From positions 1 to 40,344 of the forward strand of contig JAAWQS010000019.1 of assembly GCA_022800665.1 (NCBI GenBank): 40,344 nt of DNA, written 5' to 3'. A model generated the notes under the pieces. That model ran no database searches. It was given only the letters and a program-made list of their open reading frames with translations, and was not told the DNA's origin. Below are positions 23,167 to 30,435 of this stretch, piece by piece (the first letter of the stretch is position 1; each line of letters starts with the position of its first letter). The translations under genes were made by a program, and so were the position numbers. The DNA is from Oscillospiraceae bacterium (GTDB lineage: Bacteria > Bacillota > Clostridia > Oscillospirales > Oscillospiraceae).

Positions 23167-23234
23167 CTATGCAGAAACGGCAGGACTCCTATCACCCCTA
23201 TTCTTTCATTCTTTCTACAGGAGGTTCTTTACCA

Positions 23235-24125
23235 ATGAGTATCCGCAATCTGAAAGGCTCCATCGTAGCCCTGGTCACGCCCTTCCAAAACGACGGCTCT
23301 GTAGACTTCGGCAAGCTCAAGGAGCTGGTCGAGTGGCACCTGGAAAGCAAGACCGACGCCATCCTCGCCCTGGGCACCACCGGCGAAAGCTCCACCATGA
23401 CCCATGAGGAGGACGACGCCGTCCTCCAGTGCGTGATGGAGACCGTGGGCGGACGCATTCCCGTCATCGCCGGCACCGGCTCCAACAGCACCCAGACCAT
23501 GCTGGAGAAGAGCCTGCGGGCGCAGGAGCTGGGGGCGGACGGCCTTTTGATCATCACTCCTTACTACAATAAGGGCAACGCCGAGGGTATTTACCGCCAC
23601 TTCGCTGCAGTGGCAGACGCGGTCAACATCCCCTGCATTCTCTACAACGTCCCCGGACGGACAGGCTGCTCCATCTCCGTGGAGAACGTGGAGAAGCTGA
23701 GCCGCCATCCCAACATCTGCGGGATCAAGGAGGCCAGCGGGGACATGTCCTACGCCATGAAGATCGCCCACTGCATCGGGCCGGACTTCGCCCTCTGGTG
23801 CGGCAACGACGACATCACCCTCCCCCTGCTCTCCATCGGCGGCAGCGGCGTCATCTCCGTGTGGGCCAATATCATGCCCCGCCAGTGCCACGACATGGTG
23901 ACGGACTACCTGGAGGGACGGCAGAAGGAGGCAGTGGCCGCTGCGCTGCAGTATCTGGACCTGATGAACGGCCTGTTTATGGAGGTCAACCCCATTCCCG
24001 TCAAGACCGCGCTGAATATGATGGGCAAGGGAGCGGGCGCGTTCCGCCTGCCGCTGTGCGAGATGACCCCGGCCCATCAGGAGCAGCTGCGGGGCCTGCT
24101 GGAGAAAGCGGGGCTGCTGGCATGA
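23235..24125 (+). CDS. dapA: 4-hydroxy-tetrahydrodipicolinate synthase
   Basis: A 296-residue TIM-barrel aldolase that condenses pyruvate with aspartate semialdehyde, the first committed step to lysine and diaminopimelate. Motifs seen are GTTGESSTMTHEE (substrate-binding Thr-Thr), PVIAGTGSNST, the catalytic Tyr in CILYNVPGRTG and the Schiff-base Lys in ICGIKEASGD. I chose the ATG at 23235 because AGGAGG lies 10 bases upstream; the frame is open further upstream into the terminator but without a better site. It is the first gene of the riboswitch-controlled operon. Its stop overlaps the dapB start (ATGA). Confidence 0.96.
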   Translation: MSIRNLKGSIVALVTPFQNDGSVDFGKLKELVEWHLESKTDAILALGTTGESSTMTHEEDDAVLQCVMETVGGRIPVIAGTGSNSTQTMLEKSLRAQELGADGLLIITPYYNKGNAEGIYRHFAAVADAVNIPCILYNVPGRTGCSISVENVEKLSRHPNICGIKEASGDMSYAMKIAHCIGPDFALWCGNDDITLPLLSIGGSGVISVWANIMPRQCHDMVTDYLEGRQKEAVAAALQYLDLMNGLFMEVNPIPVKTALNMMGKGAGAFRLPLCEMTPAHQEQLRGLLEKAGLLA

Positions 24126-24850
24126 AAATACTTCTGATCGGCTATGGCCGCATGGGACGTCTCATTGAGAAGACGGCCGCCGCCGCAGGGGACACTGTTG
24201 CCGCTGTGGTGGATATCGACACCATCGGCAATCTGGAGACCATGGGCCGGGTGGCGGACGTGGCGGTGGACTTCTCCAATCCCGCCGCGCTGCCCGCGGT
24301 AGCGGCCTATGTCCGCCGCACCGGCACGCCCCTTCTCTCCGGCACCACCGGCATGACGGACGCCGGCTTCGCCGTGCTGGACGAGCTGGGGCAGTACGCC
24401 CCGGTGCTCCACAGCGCAAACTACTCTGTCGGCGTGGCGGTGTTCCGCCGGGCGTTGGAGGCGGTCAGCGATGTGCTGAAGCCGGATTTCGACATTGAGA
24501 TTGTGGAGGCCCACCACAACCAGAAGGTGGACGCCCCCAGCGGCACGGCCAAGCTGCTGCTGGAGGCCATTGACCCCAACCACGAGTATACCCCCGTCTA
24601 TGGCCGTCAGGGTATCTGCGGCAAGCGGAGCGGGAAGGAGATCGGCGTCCACGCCATCCGGGGCGGTACGGAGGCCGGGACCCACACAGTCAGCTTTTTC
24701 GGCGCGGACGAGGTGGTGGAAATCACCCACCGGGCGTCGTCCCGGCAGATTTTCGTCAACGGAGCCCTGCACATGGCCCGGAAGCTGGTAAATATGCCCA
24801 AGGGCCGGTATAATTTGCAGGAAATCCTGTTTGGAGGGGATAAGGCATGA
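24122..24850 (+). CDS. dapB: 4-hydroxy-tetrahydrodipicolinate reductase
   Basis: A 242-residue NAD(P)H-dependent reductase for the second step of the lysine/DAP pathway. It shows the Rossmann motif GYGRMG, the [10 protein letters not shown] segment, the catalytic [15 protein letters not shown] block and the C-terminal [12 protein letters not shown]. It is slightly shorter than many DapB proteins, as is common in Clostridia. Translation is coupled to dapA by an ATGA overlap, and its own stop overlaps the dapH start. Confidence 0.96.
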   Translation: MKILLIGYGRMGRLIEKTAAAAGDTVAAVVDIDTIGNLETMGRVADVAVDFSNPAALPAVAAYVRRTGTPLLSGTTGMTDAGFAVLDELGQYAPVLHSANYSVGVAVFRRALEAVSDVLKPDFDIEIVEAHHNQKVDAPSGTAKLLLEAIDPNHEYTPVYGRQGICGKRSGKEIGVHAIRGGTEAGTHTVSFFGADEVVEITHRASSRQIFVNGALHMARKLVNMPKGRYNLQEILFGGDKA

Positions 24851-25545
24851 TGAACGCCCAGGAAATTATTGCCTACATTGGTAGTGCGGAGAAAAAGACG
24901 CCGGTGAAGGCGTACGTCAACGAGAAGGAAGCCATTGACTACGGTTCCGCCGTTGTCTTCGGGGAGGGCGCGTCCAAGGTGGTCTTCGGCGACTGGCGGG
25001 AGCTGGGTCCGGTGTTGGAGGCCAACGCCGGGAAGATCAAAGACCTGGTGGTGGAGAACGACCGCCGCAACAGCGCCATCCCCATGCTGGACCTGAAGGG
25101 CGTCAACGCCCGGATCGAGCCGGGCGCGATTATCCGCGAGCAGGTGGAAATCGGCAGCAATGCCGTCATTATGATGGGCGCGGTCATCAATATCGGCGCA
25201 GTCATCGGCGAGGGTACCATGATTGACATGGGTGCGATTCTGGGCGGACGGGCCACAGTGGGCAAAAACTGCCACATCGGGGCCGGGGCGGTCCTGGCGG
25301 GTGTCATTGAACCGGCCAGCGCGACGCCGGTTATTATAGAGGACGGCGTGCTGGTGGGAGCCAACGCGGTGGTGATCGAGGGCGTCCATGTGGGGAAAAA
25401 CGCCGTGGTAGCCGCAGGCGCGGTGGTGATTGCGGACGTGCCGGAGAACGCCGTGGTGGCGGGATGCCCTGCCCGTGTCATCAAGATGAAGGACGAGGGG
25501 ACCACCCAGAAAACCGCGCTGGAGGCCGCGCTGCGGACGCTGTAA
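24847..25545 (+). CDS. dapH: 2,3,4,5-tetrahydropyridine-2,6-dicarboxylate N-acetyltransferase
   Basis: A 232-residue enzyme with an N-terminal DapH domain and a left-handed beta-helix of hexapeptide repeats (for example [20 protein letters not shown] and [19 protein letters not shown]). It acetylates tetrahydrodipicolinate, so this organism makes DAP by the acetylase route. Context and the N-terminal DapH domain set it apart from general hexapeptide acetyltransferases. Its start codon lies within the end of dapB (ATGATGA), and it is the last gene before a strong terminator. The aminotransferase and deacetylase of the route are not in the window. Confidence 0.95.
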   Translation: MMNAQEIIAYIGSAEKKTPVKAYVNEKEAIDYGSAVVFGEGASKVVFGDWRELGPVLEANAGKIKDLVVENDRRNSAIPMLDLKGVNARIEPGAIIREQVEIGSNAVIMMGAVINIGAVIGEGTMIDMGAILGGRATVGKNCHIGAGAVLAGVIEPASATPVIIEDGVLVGANAVVIEGVHVGKNAVVAAGAVVIADVPENAVVAGCPARVIKMKDEGTTQKTALEAALRTL

Positions 25546-25570
25546 CCCCCGGCTCACAGACGTACAACAA

Positions 25571-25615
25571 ACGCCCTGGACCAGCGGCAAACCGCTTTTC
25601 CAGGGCGTTTTTCTT
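25571..25615. terminator. Terminator after dapH (also faces the OadG-like gene)
   Basis: ACGCCCTGGA (25571-25580) pairs with TCCAGGGCGT (25599-25608), and a T-rich tail follows (25608-25615). It ends at the stop codon of the minus-strand OadG-like gene and may serve both strands. Confidence 0.9.
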
Positions 25616-25899
25616 TATGAAACCTTTTTCATGGACAGAATCCGTATGCCTGTCACATCCGTGCCCATTTCCTCCGCCAGAGCCACGGAAATAGCGGCGA
25701 TCAGCTCCTGACGGTTTGGGATCGCCTCTGCCGCCGGAGCGGACGGAATCGGACCGGCGGTCGCTTTGACGGGCGTCTCGGCTCCGCCGAAATTCCGGAC
25801 AATTTTTCCCATGACCACAGTCAGGAGAATCAGGCACGTCAGGCCGATAAACGTGACGGACATGCCCATGATGCACACAAACAGATTGCCAACCTCCAT
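25615..25899 (-). CDS. OadG-like small membrane subunit of a Na+-pumping decarboxylase
   Basis: A 94-residue protein with one N-terminal membrane helix (about 4-30: LFVCIMGMSVTFIGLTCLIL), a Pro/Ala linker and a C-terminal helix-strand segment (LIAAISVALAEEMGTDVTGIRILSMKKV), the pattern of gamma subunits of oxaloacetate or methylmalonyl-CoA decarboxylases. The gamma subunit normally joins the biotin-linked alpha and membrane beta subunits, but neither is encoded here. I chose the ATG at 25899 with GGGAGG 10 bases upstream, not the TTG further out. Oxaloacetate chemistry fits pckG in this window, but the link is speculative. Confidence 0.75.
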   Translation of the reverse strand: MEVGNLFVCIMGMSVTFIGLTCLILLTVVMGKIVRNFGGAETPVKATAGPIPSAPAAEAIPNRQELIAAISVALAEEMGTDVTGIRILSMKKVS

Positions 25900-25947
25900 A
25901 CGCGGTTTACCTCCCAAAATTTTGCTGATTGTATTCTAACACGCAAC

Positions 25948-25979
25948 AAAAAAAGAGCAAGGGGTCCGCCCTCACTCTT
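25948..25979 (-). terminator. Probable nrdG terminator
   Basis: AAGAGCAAGGGG (25953-25964) pairs imperfectly with CCCTCACTCTT (25969-25979). On the minus strand the stem runs into a 7-base T run (25948-25954). Confidence 0.7.
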
Positions 25980-26027
25980 GTCGGTCTATTAACGAGCCTG
26001 GGAACACTCTTAGCAGCGGTCTTAACG

Positions 26028-26519
26028 TCAGTCCGGCAGGACCACCGCCTCCCCCGCCGCCAGGGACGCGGGGACGTCAATCACCCGCTGGTTCCGGCTT
26101 CCCCGCCAAGGGAGGGCCAGGGTCCGCTCCGCGAGCAGGAAGGGACCGTCGATGAGCACGTCCAACGCCTGCAGCAGAGCCTTCTGCTCCGGCGTCCCCT
26201 CGTCCCGCAGATGTTCAAAGGTCCACCCGCTGTAGCTCCACACGTTCAATCCCCTGCTGCGGGCCGCTTCCGCCAGGCGCAGGCAGTCCGCCGCCTGGGC
26301 AAAGGGCTCCCCGCCGGAGAGGGTCAGGCCGTCGGTAAGGGGATTGCCCAGCATCTCCGCCGCCACCTCCTCCACCGTCATCTCCCTGCCGCCGCTGGGG
26401 TCGTGGCTGTCGGGGTTGTGGCATCCGGGACAGCCGTGGGGACAGCCCTGGACAAAGCAGGCAAACCGGAATCCTGGGCCGTCCACAATGGAATCCTGGG
26501 CCAAGCCGAATATTTTCAT
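26028..26519 (-). CDS. nrdG: Anaerobic ribonucleotide reductase-activating protein NrdG
   Basis: A 163-residue radical SAM enzyme that installs the glycyl radical on class III ribonucleotide reductase. The iron-sulfur motif is CPHGCPGC (CX3CX2C), preceded by SIVDGPGFRFACFVQG and followed by LTLSGGEPF. I chose the ATG at 26519 (MKIFGLAQDS) with AAGGAG upstream, rather than the in-frame start 36 bases further out. No nrdD lies beside it, which is less usual. A TGTTATACT extended -10 promoter lies near 26550 without a clear -35 box. Confidence 0.9.
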   Translation of the reverse strand: MKIFGLAQDSIVDGPGFRFACFVQGCPHGCPGCHNPDSHDPSGGREMTVEEVAAEMLGNPLTDGLTLSGGEPFAQAADCLRLAEAARSRGLNVWSYSGWTFEHLRDEGTPEQKALLQALDVLIDGPFLLAERTLALPWRGSRNQRVIDVPASLAAGEAVVLPD

Positions 26520-26620
26520 AGACAATCCGCTCCTTTCCACCCGCCAGTATAACACGCCGCCGCCGTCAAGTCGAGGGGGATTTTCCGGCGGAGCGGGAGG
26601 AAAAAAGACTTGCCGCCGGG

Positions 26621-26649
26621 TTGACAGGGGGAAACCGCCGTGTTATACT
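26621..26649 (+). promoter_or_regulatory. Consensus promoter of the FGGY kinase operon
   Basis: A perfect TTGACA (26621-26626) and TATACT (26644-26649) are separated by 17 bases. This is one of the strongest promoters in the window. Confidence 0.85.
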
Positions 26650-26682
26650 TGGGAAAAAACAGGACGCTTTTTTTATGGGGCA

Positions 26683-26700
26683 GAGCGAAACGTTTCGCTC
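26683..26700. promoter_or_regulatory. Perfect 18-bp palindrome, LacI-family-type operator
   Basis: GAGCGAAACGTTTCGCTC is perfectly symmetrical with a central CG, the pattern bound by LacI/GalR/RbsR-type repressors. It lies about 27 bases downstream of the expected transcription start and directly before the AGGAGG of the kinase gene, so a bound repressor would act as a roadblock. No repressor gene is present in the window. Confidence 0.75.
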
Positions 26701-26716
26701 CAGGAGGGAGAACCAC

Positions 26717-28201
26717 ATGGGAAAACAGTTTGCAGGACTCGATATCGGTACATCCGCCTGCAAAGCGGCGGTTTTTGACGAGGACGGGACCGTTCTGGCC
26801 CAGTCGTCCCGGACCTACCCGGTGTCCTATCCGGGGTCCGGCTGGGCGGAGCAGGACCCGGACGACTGGTGGGAAGCCGCCCAGGCCGCCCTAAGGGACG
26901 CGCTGCGCCAGGGCGGGGCGGACCCGGAAAAAATCTGCGGCGTGGGTGTGGACGGCCAGAGCTGGTCCGCCATCCCGGTGGACGAGGAGGGCAACGCCCT
27001 TGCGCCCACCCCTATCTGGATGGATACGCGGGCCAGGGAAATTTGCAGCCGGGTGGAGCGGGAGATAGGCGGAGAGCGGATTTTCCGTGTGGCGGGCAAC
27101 AGCTTCCTGCCCTCCTACGCCACGCCGAAAATGCTGTGGTTCCAGGCGGAGCGGCCTGCAATTTTCGCCCGTACATACAAGTTTTTGCAGAGCAACAGCT
27201 ATATTGTCCTCAAGCTCACCGGCGTCATGAGCCAGGACGTCTCCCAGGGCTATGGCATCCACTTCTTTGACATGGAAAAGCTGTCCTATGACGGGGCGCT
27301 GGCGGCGGAGCTGGGGCTGGCGGCGGACCTGGTCCCGCCGCTGTACGCCTGCGACAGCGTGGTGGGTACGGTGACGGAAGAGGCGGCGGCGCGGACAGGG
27401 CTGAAGGCCGGTACGCCGGTGGTGGCCGGAGGACTGGACGCGGCCTGCGGCGCGCTGGGCGCGGGGGTGTACCGCCCCGGACAGACCCAGGAGCAGGGCG
27501 GTCAGGCAGGGGGTATGAGCATCTGCACAGACCGGGCGTTGGCCCATGAAAAGCTGATTCTCAGCCCCCATGTGGTACCGGGGATGTGGCTGCTCCAGGG
27601 CGGGACCGTGGGGGGCGGCGGCGCGCTGAAGTGGTTCCGGCAGGAGCTGGGACAGGGCCTCAGCTTCGACCAGCTGACGGCGGAGGCGGAGCCGGTTGCC
27701 CCCGGCGCGGACGGCCTGCTGTTTCTGCCCTACATGGCCGGGGAGCGGTCCCCCATCTGGGACCCGGACGCAAAGGGCGTGTTCTGCGGCCTGTCCTTCA
27801 GCAAGACGCGGGGCCACATGGTCCGGGCGGTGCTGGAGGGAACGGCCTTTGCGCTGGAGCACAATCTGCGGACAGCGGCGGAGGCCGGGGCTGCGGCGGA
27901 GGCGCTCAACGCCATGGGCGGCGCGTCGAACTCCGTGCTGTGGACCCAGATCAAGGCGGACGTGACCGGCAGGCGGATTCAGGTGCCGGGGACGGACACC
28001 GCCACCACCCTGGGCGCGGCTCTGCTGGCGGCGGTGGGCTGCGGCGTGTTCCGGGACTACGGGGAGGCGGTGAGCCGTACCATCCGCATAACGCGGGTAC
28101 AGGAGCCCAACAGGGCGAACCATGAGAAATACCAGAAATATATGGCTCTCTATTTGAAGCTGTACGAGGATTTGAAGGCGGATTTTCCGCTATTTCAATA
28201 A
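26717..28201 (+). CDS. FGGY-family carbohydrate kinase, xylulokinase-like
   Basis: A 494-residue sugar kinase. It opens with the ATP-binding loop LDIGTSACKAAVFDEDG, then SGWAEQDPDDWW, GVGVDGQSWSAIPVD, PIWMDTRA, the second-domain GGLDAACGALGAGV and a C-terminal NAMGGASNSVLWTQIKADV block. The first segments and length match xylulokinases, but FGGY specificity varies and a neighbouring GatD-like dehydrogenase leaves open other ketoses. The ATG at 26717 is preceded by AGGAGG at 26702-26707. It is the first gene of a three-gene unit behind a consensus promoter and LacI-type operator, and the dehydrogenase gene starts 18 bases after its stop. No transporter gene is seen. Confidence 0.85.
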   Translation: MGKQFAGLDIGTSACKAAVFDEDGTVLAQSSRTYPVSYPGSGWAEQDPDDWWEAAQAALRDALRQGGADPEKICGVGVDGQSWSAIPVDEEGNALAPTPIWMDTRAREICSRVEREIGGERIFRVAGNSFLPSYATPKMLWFQAERPAIFARTYKFLQSNSYIVLKLTGVMSQDVSQGYGIHFFDMEKLSYDGALAAELGLAADLVPPLYACDSVVGTVTEEAAARTGLKAGTPVVAGGLDAACGALGAGVYRPGQTQEQGGQAGGMSICTDRALAHEKLILSPHVVPGMWLLQGGTVGGGGALKWFRQELGQGLSFDQLTAEAEPVAPGADGLLFLPYMAGERSPIWDPDAKGVFCGLSFSKTRGHMVRAVLEGTAFALEHNLRTAAEAGAAAEALNAMGGASNSVLWTQIKADVTGRRIQVPGTDTATTLGAALLAAVGCGVFRDYGEAVSRTIRITRVQEPNRANHEKYQKYMALYLKLYEDLKADFPLFQ

Positions 28202-28219
28202 AGAAAAGAGGAATGACAG

Positions 28220-29269
28220 ATGAAAGCGGGAGTAGTCCACGGAAAGAACGACATTCGCTGGGAGGAGATCAAAAAACCGGAGGCGGGTCCGGGCAAGGTA
28301 CTTGTCAAGGTCAAGTACACCGGCATCTGCGGCTCCGACATCCCGCGGGTCAACGGCGACGCCTGCCACTTCTTCCCCAATGTGCTGGGGCATGAGTTCT
28401 CCGGCGTGGTGGAGGAGATTGGCGCGGGCGTGACCGCCCTGAAGCCTGGGGACCGTGTGGCGGGAGCGCCGCTGGTACCGTGTATGCAGTGCGAGGACTG
28501 CCAGAAGGGAAATTACTCCCTGTGCCGCCGCTACAGCTTCATCGGGTCGCGGGAGTTCGGCAGCTTTGCGGAATACGTGGCCGTGCCGGAGAAGAACGCG
28601 GTGAAGTTCGGGGAGGAAGTGAGCTTCGAGCAGGGGGCGTTTTTTGAACCGGCTGCCGTGGCTCTCCACGGCCTGCGGCGGCTGGACTTCCAGGGCGGAA
28701 AAACCGTGGCCATCCTGGGCGGCGGCACCATCGGTATGCTGACCATGCAGTGGGCGAAGATTTTCGGCGCAAAGACCGCGGTGGTCTTCGACATCCTGGA
28801 CGAGCGGCTGGAGCTGGGGCGGCGTCTGGGGGCGGACGAGACGGTCAACTCCGGACACCCGGACTTCATGGACCGGGTCCGGGAGCTCACCGGCGGCAGG
28901 GGATTTGACTGCGTCTATGAGACGGCGGGCAACACTGTGACCATGAAAATGGCTTTCCAGCTTGCGGCTAACAAGGGGCAGGTGTGCTTTATCGGCACCC
29001 CCACCAGGGAGCTGTCCTTCAGCGTGGAGGAGTGGGAGAACATCAACCGGAAGGAGTTCCGTCTCACCGGGTCCTGGATGAGCTACTCCGCCCCCTTTCC
29101 TGGGGACGAGTGGACGCTGGTTGCGCACTACTTCCAGACAGGCCAGCTCAAATTCGATGACTCGTTTATTTTTAAGAAGATTCCTCTGTCCAAAATCAGC
29201 GAAGCCTTTGCGCTGTTCAAGACGCCGGGGACTGTGAAGGGAAAAATTCTTATCGACAGCGAGGCGTAA
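28220..29269 (+). CDS. Zinc-dependent polyol dehydrogenase, galactitol-1-phosphate 5-dehydrogenase-like
   Basis: A 349-residue medium-chain dehydrogenase. It has the catalytic zinc region TGICGSDIPRVNG and LGHEFSG, the structural zinc cysteines in PCMQCEDCQKGNYSLC, and the nucleotide-binding loop VAILGGGTIGMLTMQWAK. The strings GICGSDIPRV and YSFIGSREFGSFAEYVAVP are typical of the GatD group, which oxidises galactitol-1-phosphate to tagatose-6-phosphate, so a phosphorylated polyol is a plausible substrate. No PTS or tagatose aldolase gene is present, so this is not proven. RBS AGAGG lies just upstream of the ATG. It sits between the FGGY kinase and an aldo/keto reductase in the operon. Confidence 0.85.
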   Translation: MKAGVVHGKNDIRWEEIKKPEAGPGKVLVKVKYTGICGSDIPRVNGDACHFFPNVLGHEFSGVVEEIGAGVTALKPGDRVAGAPLVPCMQCEDCQKGNYSLCRRYSFIGSREFGSFAEYVAVPEKNAVKFGEEVSFEQGAFFEPAAVALHGLRRLDFQGGKTVAILGGGTIGMLTMQWAKIFGAKTAVVFDILDERLELGRRLGADETVNSGHPDFMDRVRELTGGRGFDCVYETAGNTVTMKMAFQLAANKGQVCFIGTPTRELSFSVEEWENINRKEFRLTGSWMSYSAPFPGDEWTLVAHYFQTGQLKFDDSFIFKKIPLSKISEAFALFKTPGTVKGKILIDSEA

Positions 29270-29295
29270 CAAGTTTTCATCCTCCCTGTCAAACG

Positions 29296-29318
29296 GACAA
29301 AAGTAGAGCCATTTTGTC
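29296..29318. promoter_or_regulatory. Inverted repeat between the polyol dehydrogenase and aldo/keto reductase genes
   Basis: GACAAAA (29296-29302) and TTTTGTC (29312-29318) form a perfect 7-bp inverted repeat with a 9-base spacer in the 105-base gap. It could be a partial terminator/attenuator or a regulator site. No clear promoter was found in the gap. Confidence 0.35.
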
Positions 29319-29374
29319 AAGCGCGAATCCAAACCGATTGAGTTTTATCATAACAGTTTTCAGGAGGTAGAGTT

Positions 29375-30391
29375 ATGGCAATAGACGCCAGCAAGGTTCC
29401 GCAGATCACGCTGCCCAACGGCGGCAGTATCCCCTGCATCGGAATGGGCACCTTCGGCTCGGACCGGGTAAGTGCGGAGGAGGTAGCGGCGGCGGTGGCC
29501 GGTGCGGTCCGGGCGGGATACCGGCTGTTCGACTGCGCCGCCTGCTACGGCAACGAGGCGCAGATCGGGCAGGTGTTCCAGGCCGCTTTTGACGAGGGCG
29601 TGGTGGAGCGGAAGGACCTGTACATTATGACGAAGGTGTGGAACGACATGCACCGGGATGTAGAGACAGCCTGCCGCAAGAGCATTGCGGACCTGCGGTG
29701 CGGGTATGTGGACATGTACTTCATCCACTGGCCCTTCCCCAATTACCACGCCCCCCACTGCGATGTGGACGCCCGCAACCCGGATTCCAAGCCCTTCTCC
29801 GTGGAGGAGTTTTTGGACACCTACCGGCAGTGCGAGGCCCTGGTGGACAAGGGGCTCATCCGTCACATCGGCATTTCCAACATGACCATTCCCAAGCTGG
29901 AGGCGGTGTTGGGACGGCTGCGCATTCCCCCCACGGCCTGCGAGATCGAGCTGCACCCCTGCTTTCAGCAGCAGGAGCTGTTTGACTACCTGAATGCCCA
30001 TCATATCCAGCCCGTGGGCTATATGCCCATTGGCTCCCCCCGGAGACCGGAGCGGGACATTGTGGAGACGGATATCGCTGACCTGGAACTGCCGGAGATG
30101 CGTGCCATTGCCCAGGCCCACGGCGTGCATCCGGCGATTATTGCGCTGAAGTGGGCGGTACAGAGGGGACAGATTCCCATTCCCTTCTCGATTCACAACT
30201 ATATTGCAAATTTGGAGTGTACTATGACAGAACCATTGACAGAAGAAGAAATGCGTACAATCGGGACCCTGGAGCGTCACAACCGCCTGGTAAAAGGGCA
30301 GGTGTTCCTGTGGCCCGGCGCAAAGGATTGGAACGATCTGTGGGACGAGGAAGGCAGAATCGTTGACTGCGCGGACGCAGAGGAGAACTAA
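29375..30391 (+). CDS. Aldo/keto reductase
   Basis: A 338-residue NAD(P)H-dependent carbonyl reductase of the AKR barrel family. The catalytic tetrad is visible: Asp and Tyr in LFDCAACYGNE, Lys in IMTKVWND and His in YFIHWPFPN. The cofactor end shows IALKWAVQRGQIPIPFS and the typical NLE segment. Some AKRs of this type reduce aldoses such as xylose to polyols, which would fit the polyol dehydrogenase and ketose kinase upstream. The ATG has AGGAGG about 8 bases upstream. It follows the dehydrogenase gene by 105 bases, with an inverted repeat between, and ends at a strong bidirectional terminator. Confidence 0.9.
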   Translation: MAIDASKVPQITLPNGGSIPCIGMGTFGSDRVSAEEVAAAVAGAVRAGYRLFDCAACYGNEAQIGQVFQAAFDEGVVERKDLYIMTKVWNDMHRDVETACRKSIADLRCGYVDMYFIHWPFPNYHAPHCDVDARNPDSKPFSVEEFLDTYRQCEALVDKGLIRHIGISNMTIPKLEAVLGRLRIPPTACEIELHPCFQQQELFDYLNAHHIQPVGYMPIGSPRRPERDIVETDIADLELPEMRAIAQAHGVHPAIIALKWAVQRGQIPIPFSIHNYIANLECTMTEPLTEEEMRTIGTLERHNRLVKGQVFLWPGAKDWNDLWDEEGRIVDCADAEEN

Positions 30392-30435
30392 ACCGGAAAG
30401 ACCGGCCCGAAACGGGGCCGGTCTTTCCGGTTTTT
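30391..30435. terminator. Bidirectional terminator between the AKR and Na/Pi transporter genes
   Basis: An 18-bp perfect stem, AACCGGAAAGACCGGCCC (30391-30408) with its complement at 30415-30432, has a 6-base loop and continues into a T5 run (30431-30435). It overlaps the AKR stop and ends at the transporter stop. Confidence 0.93.
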
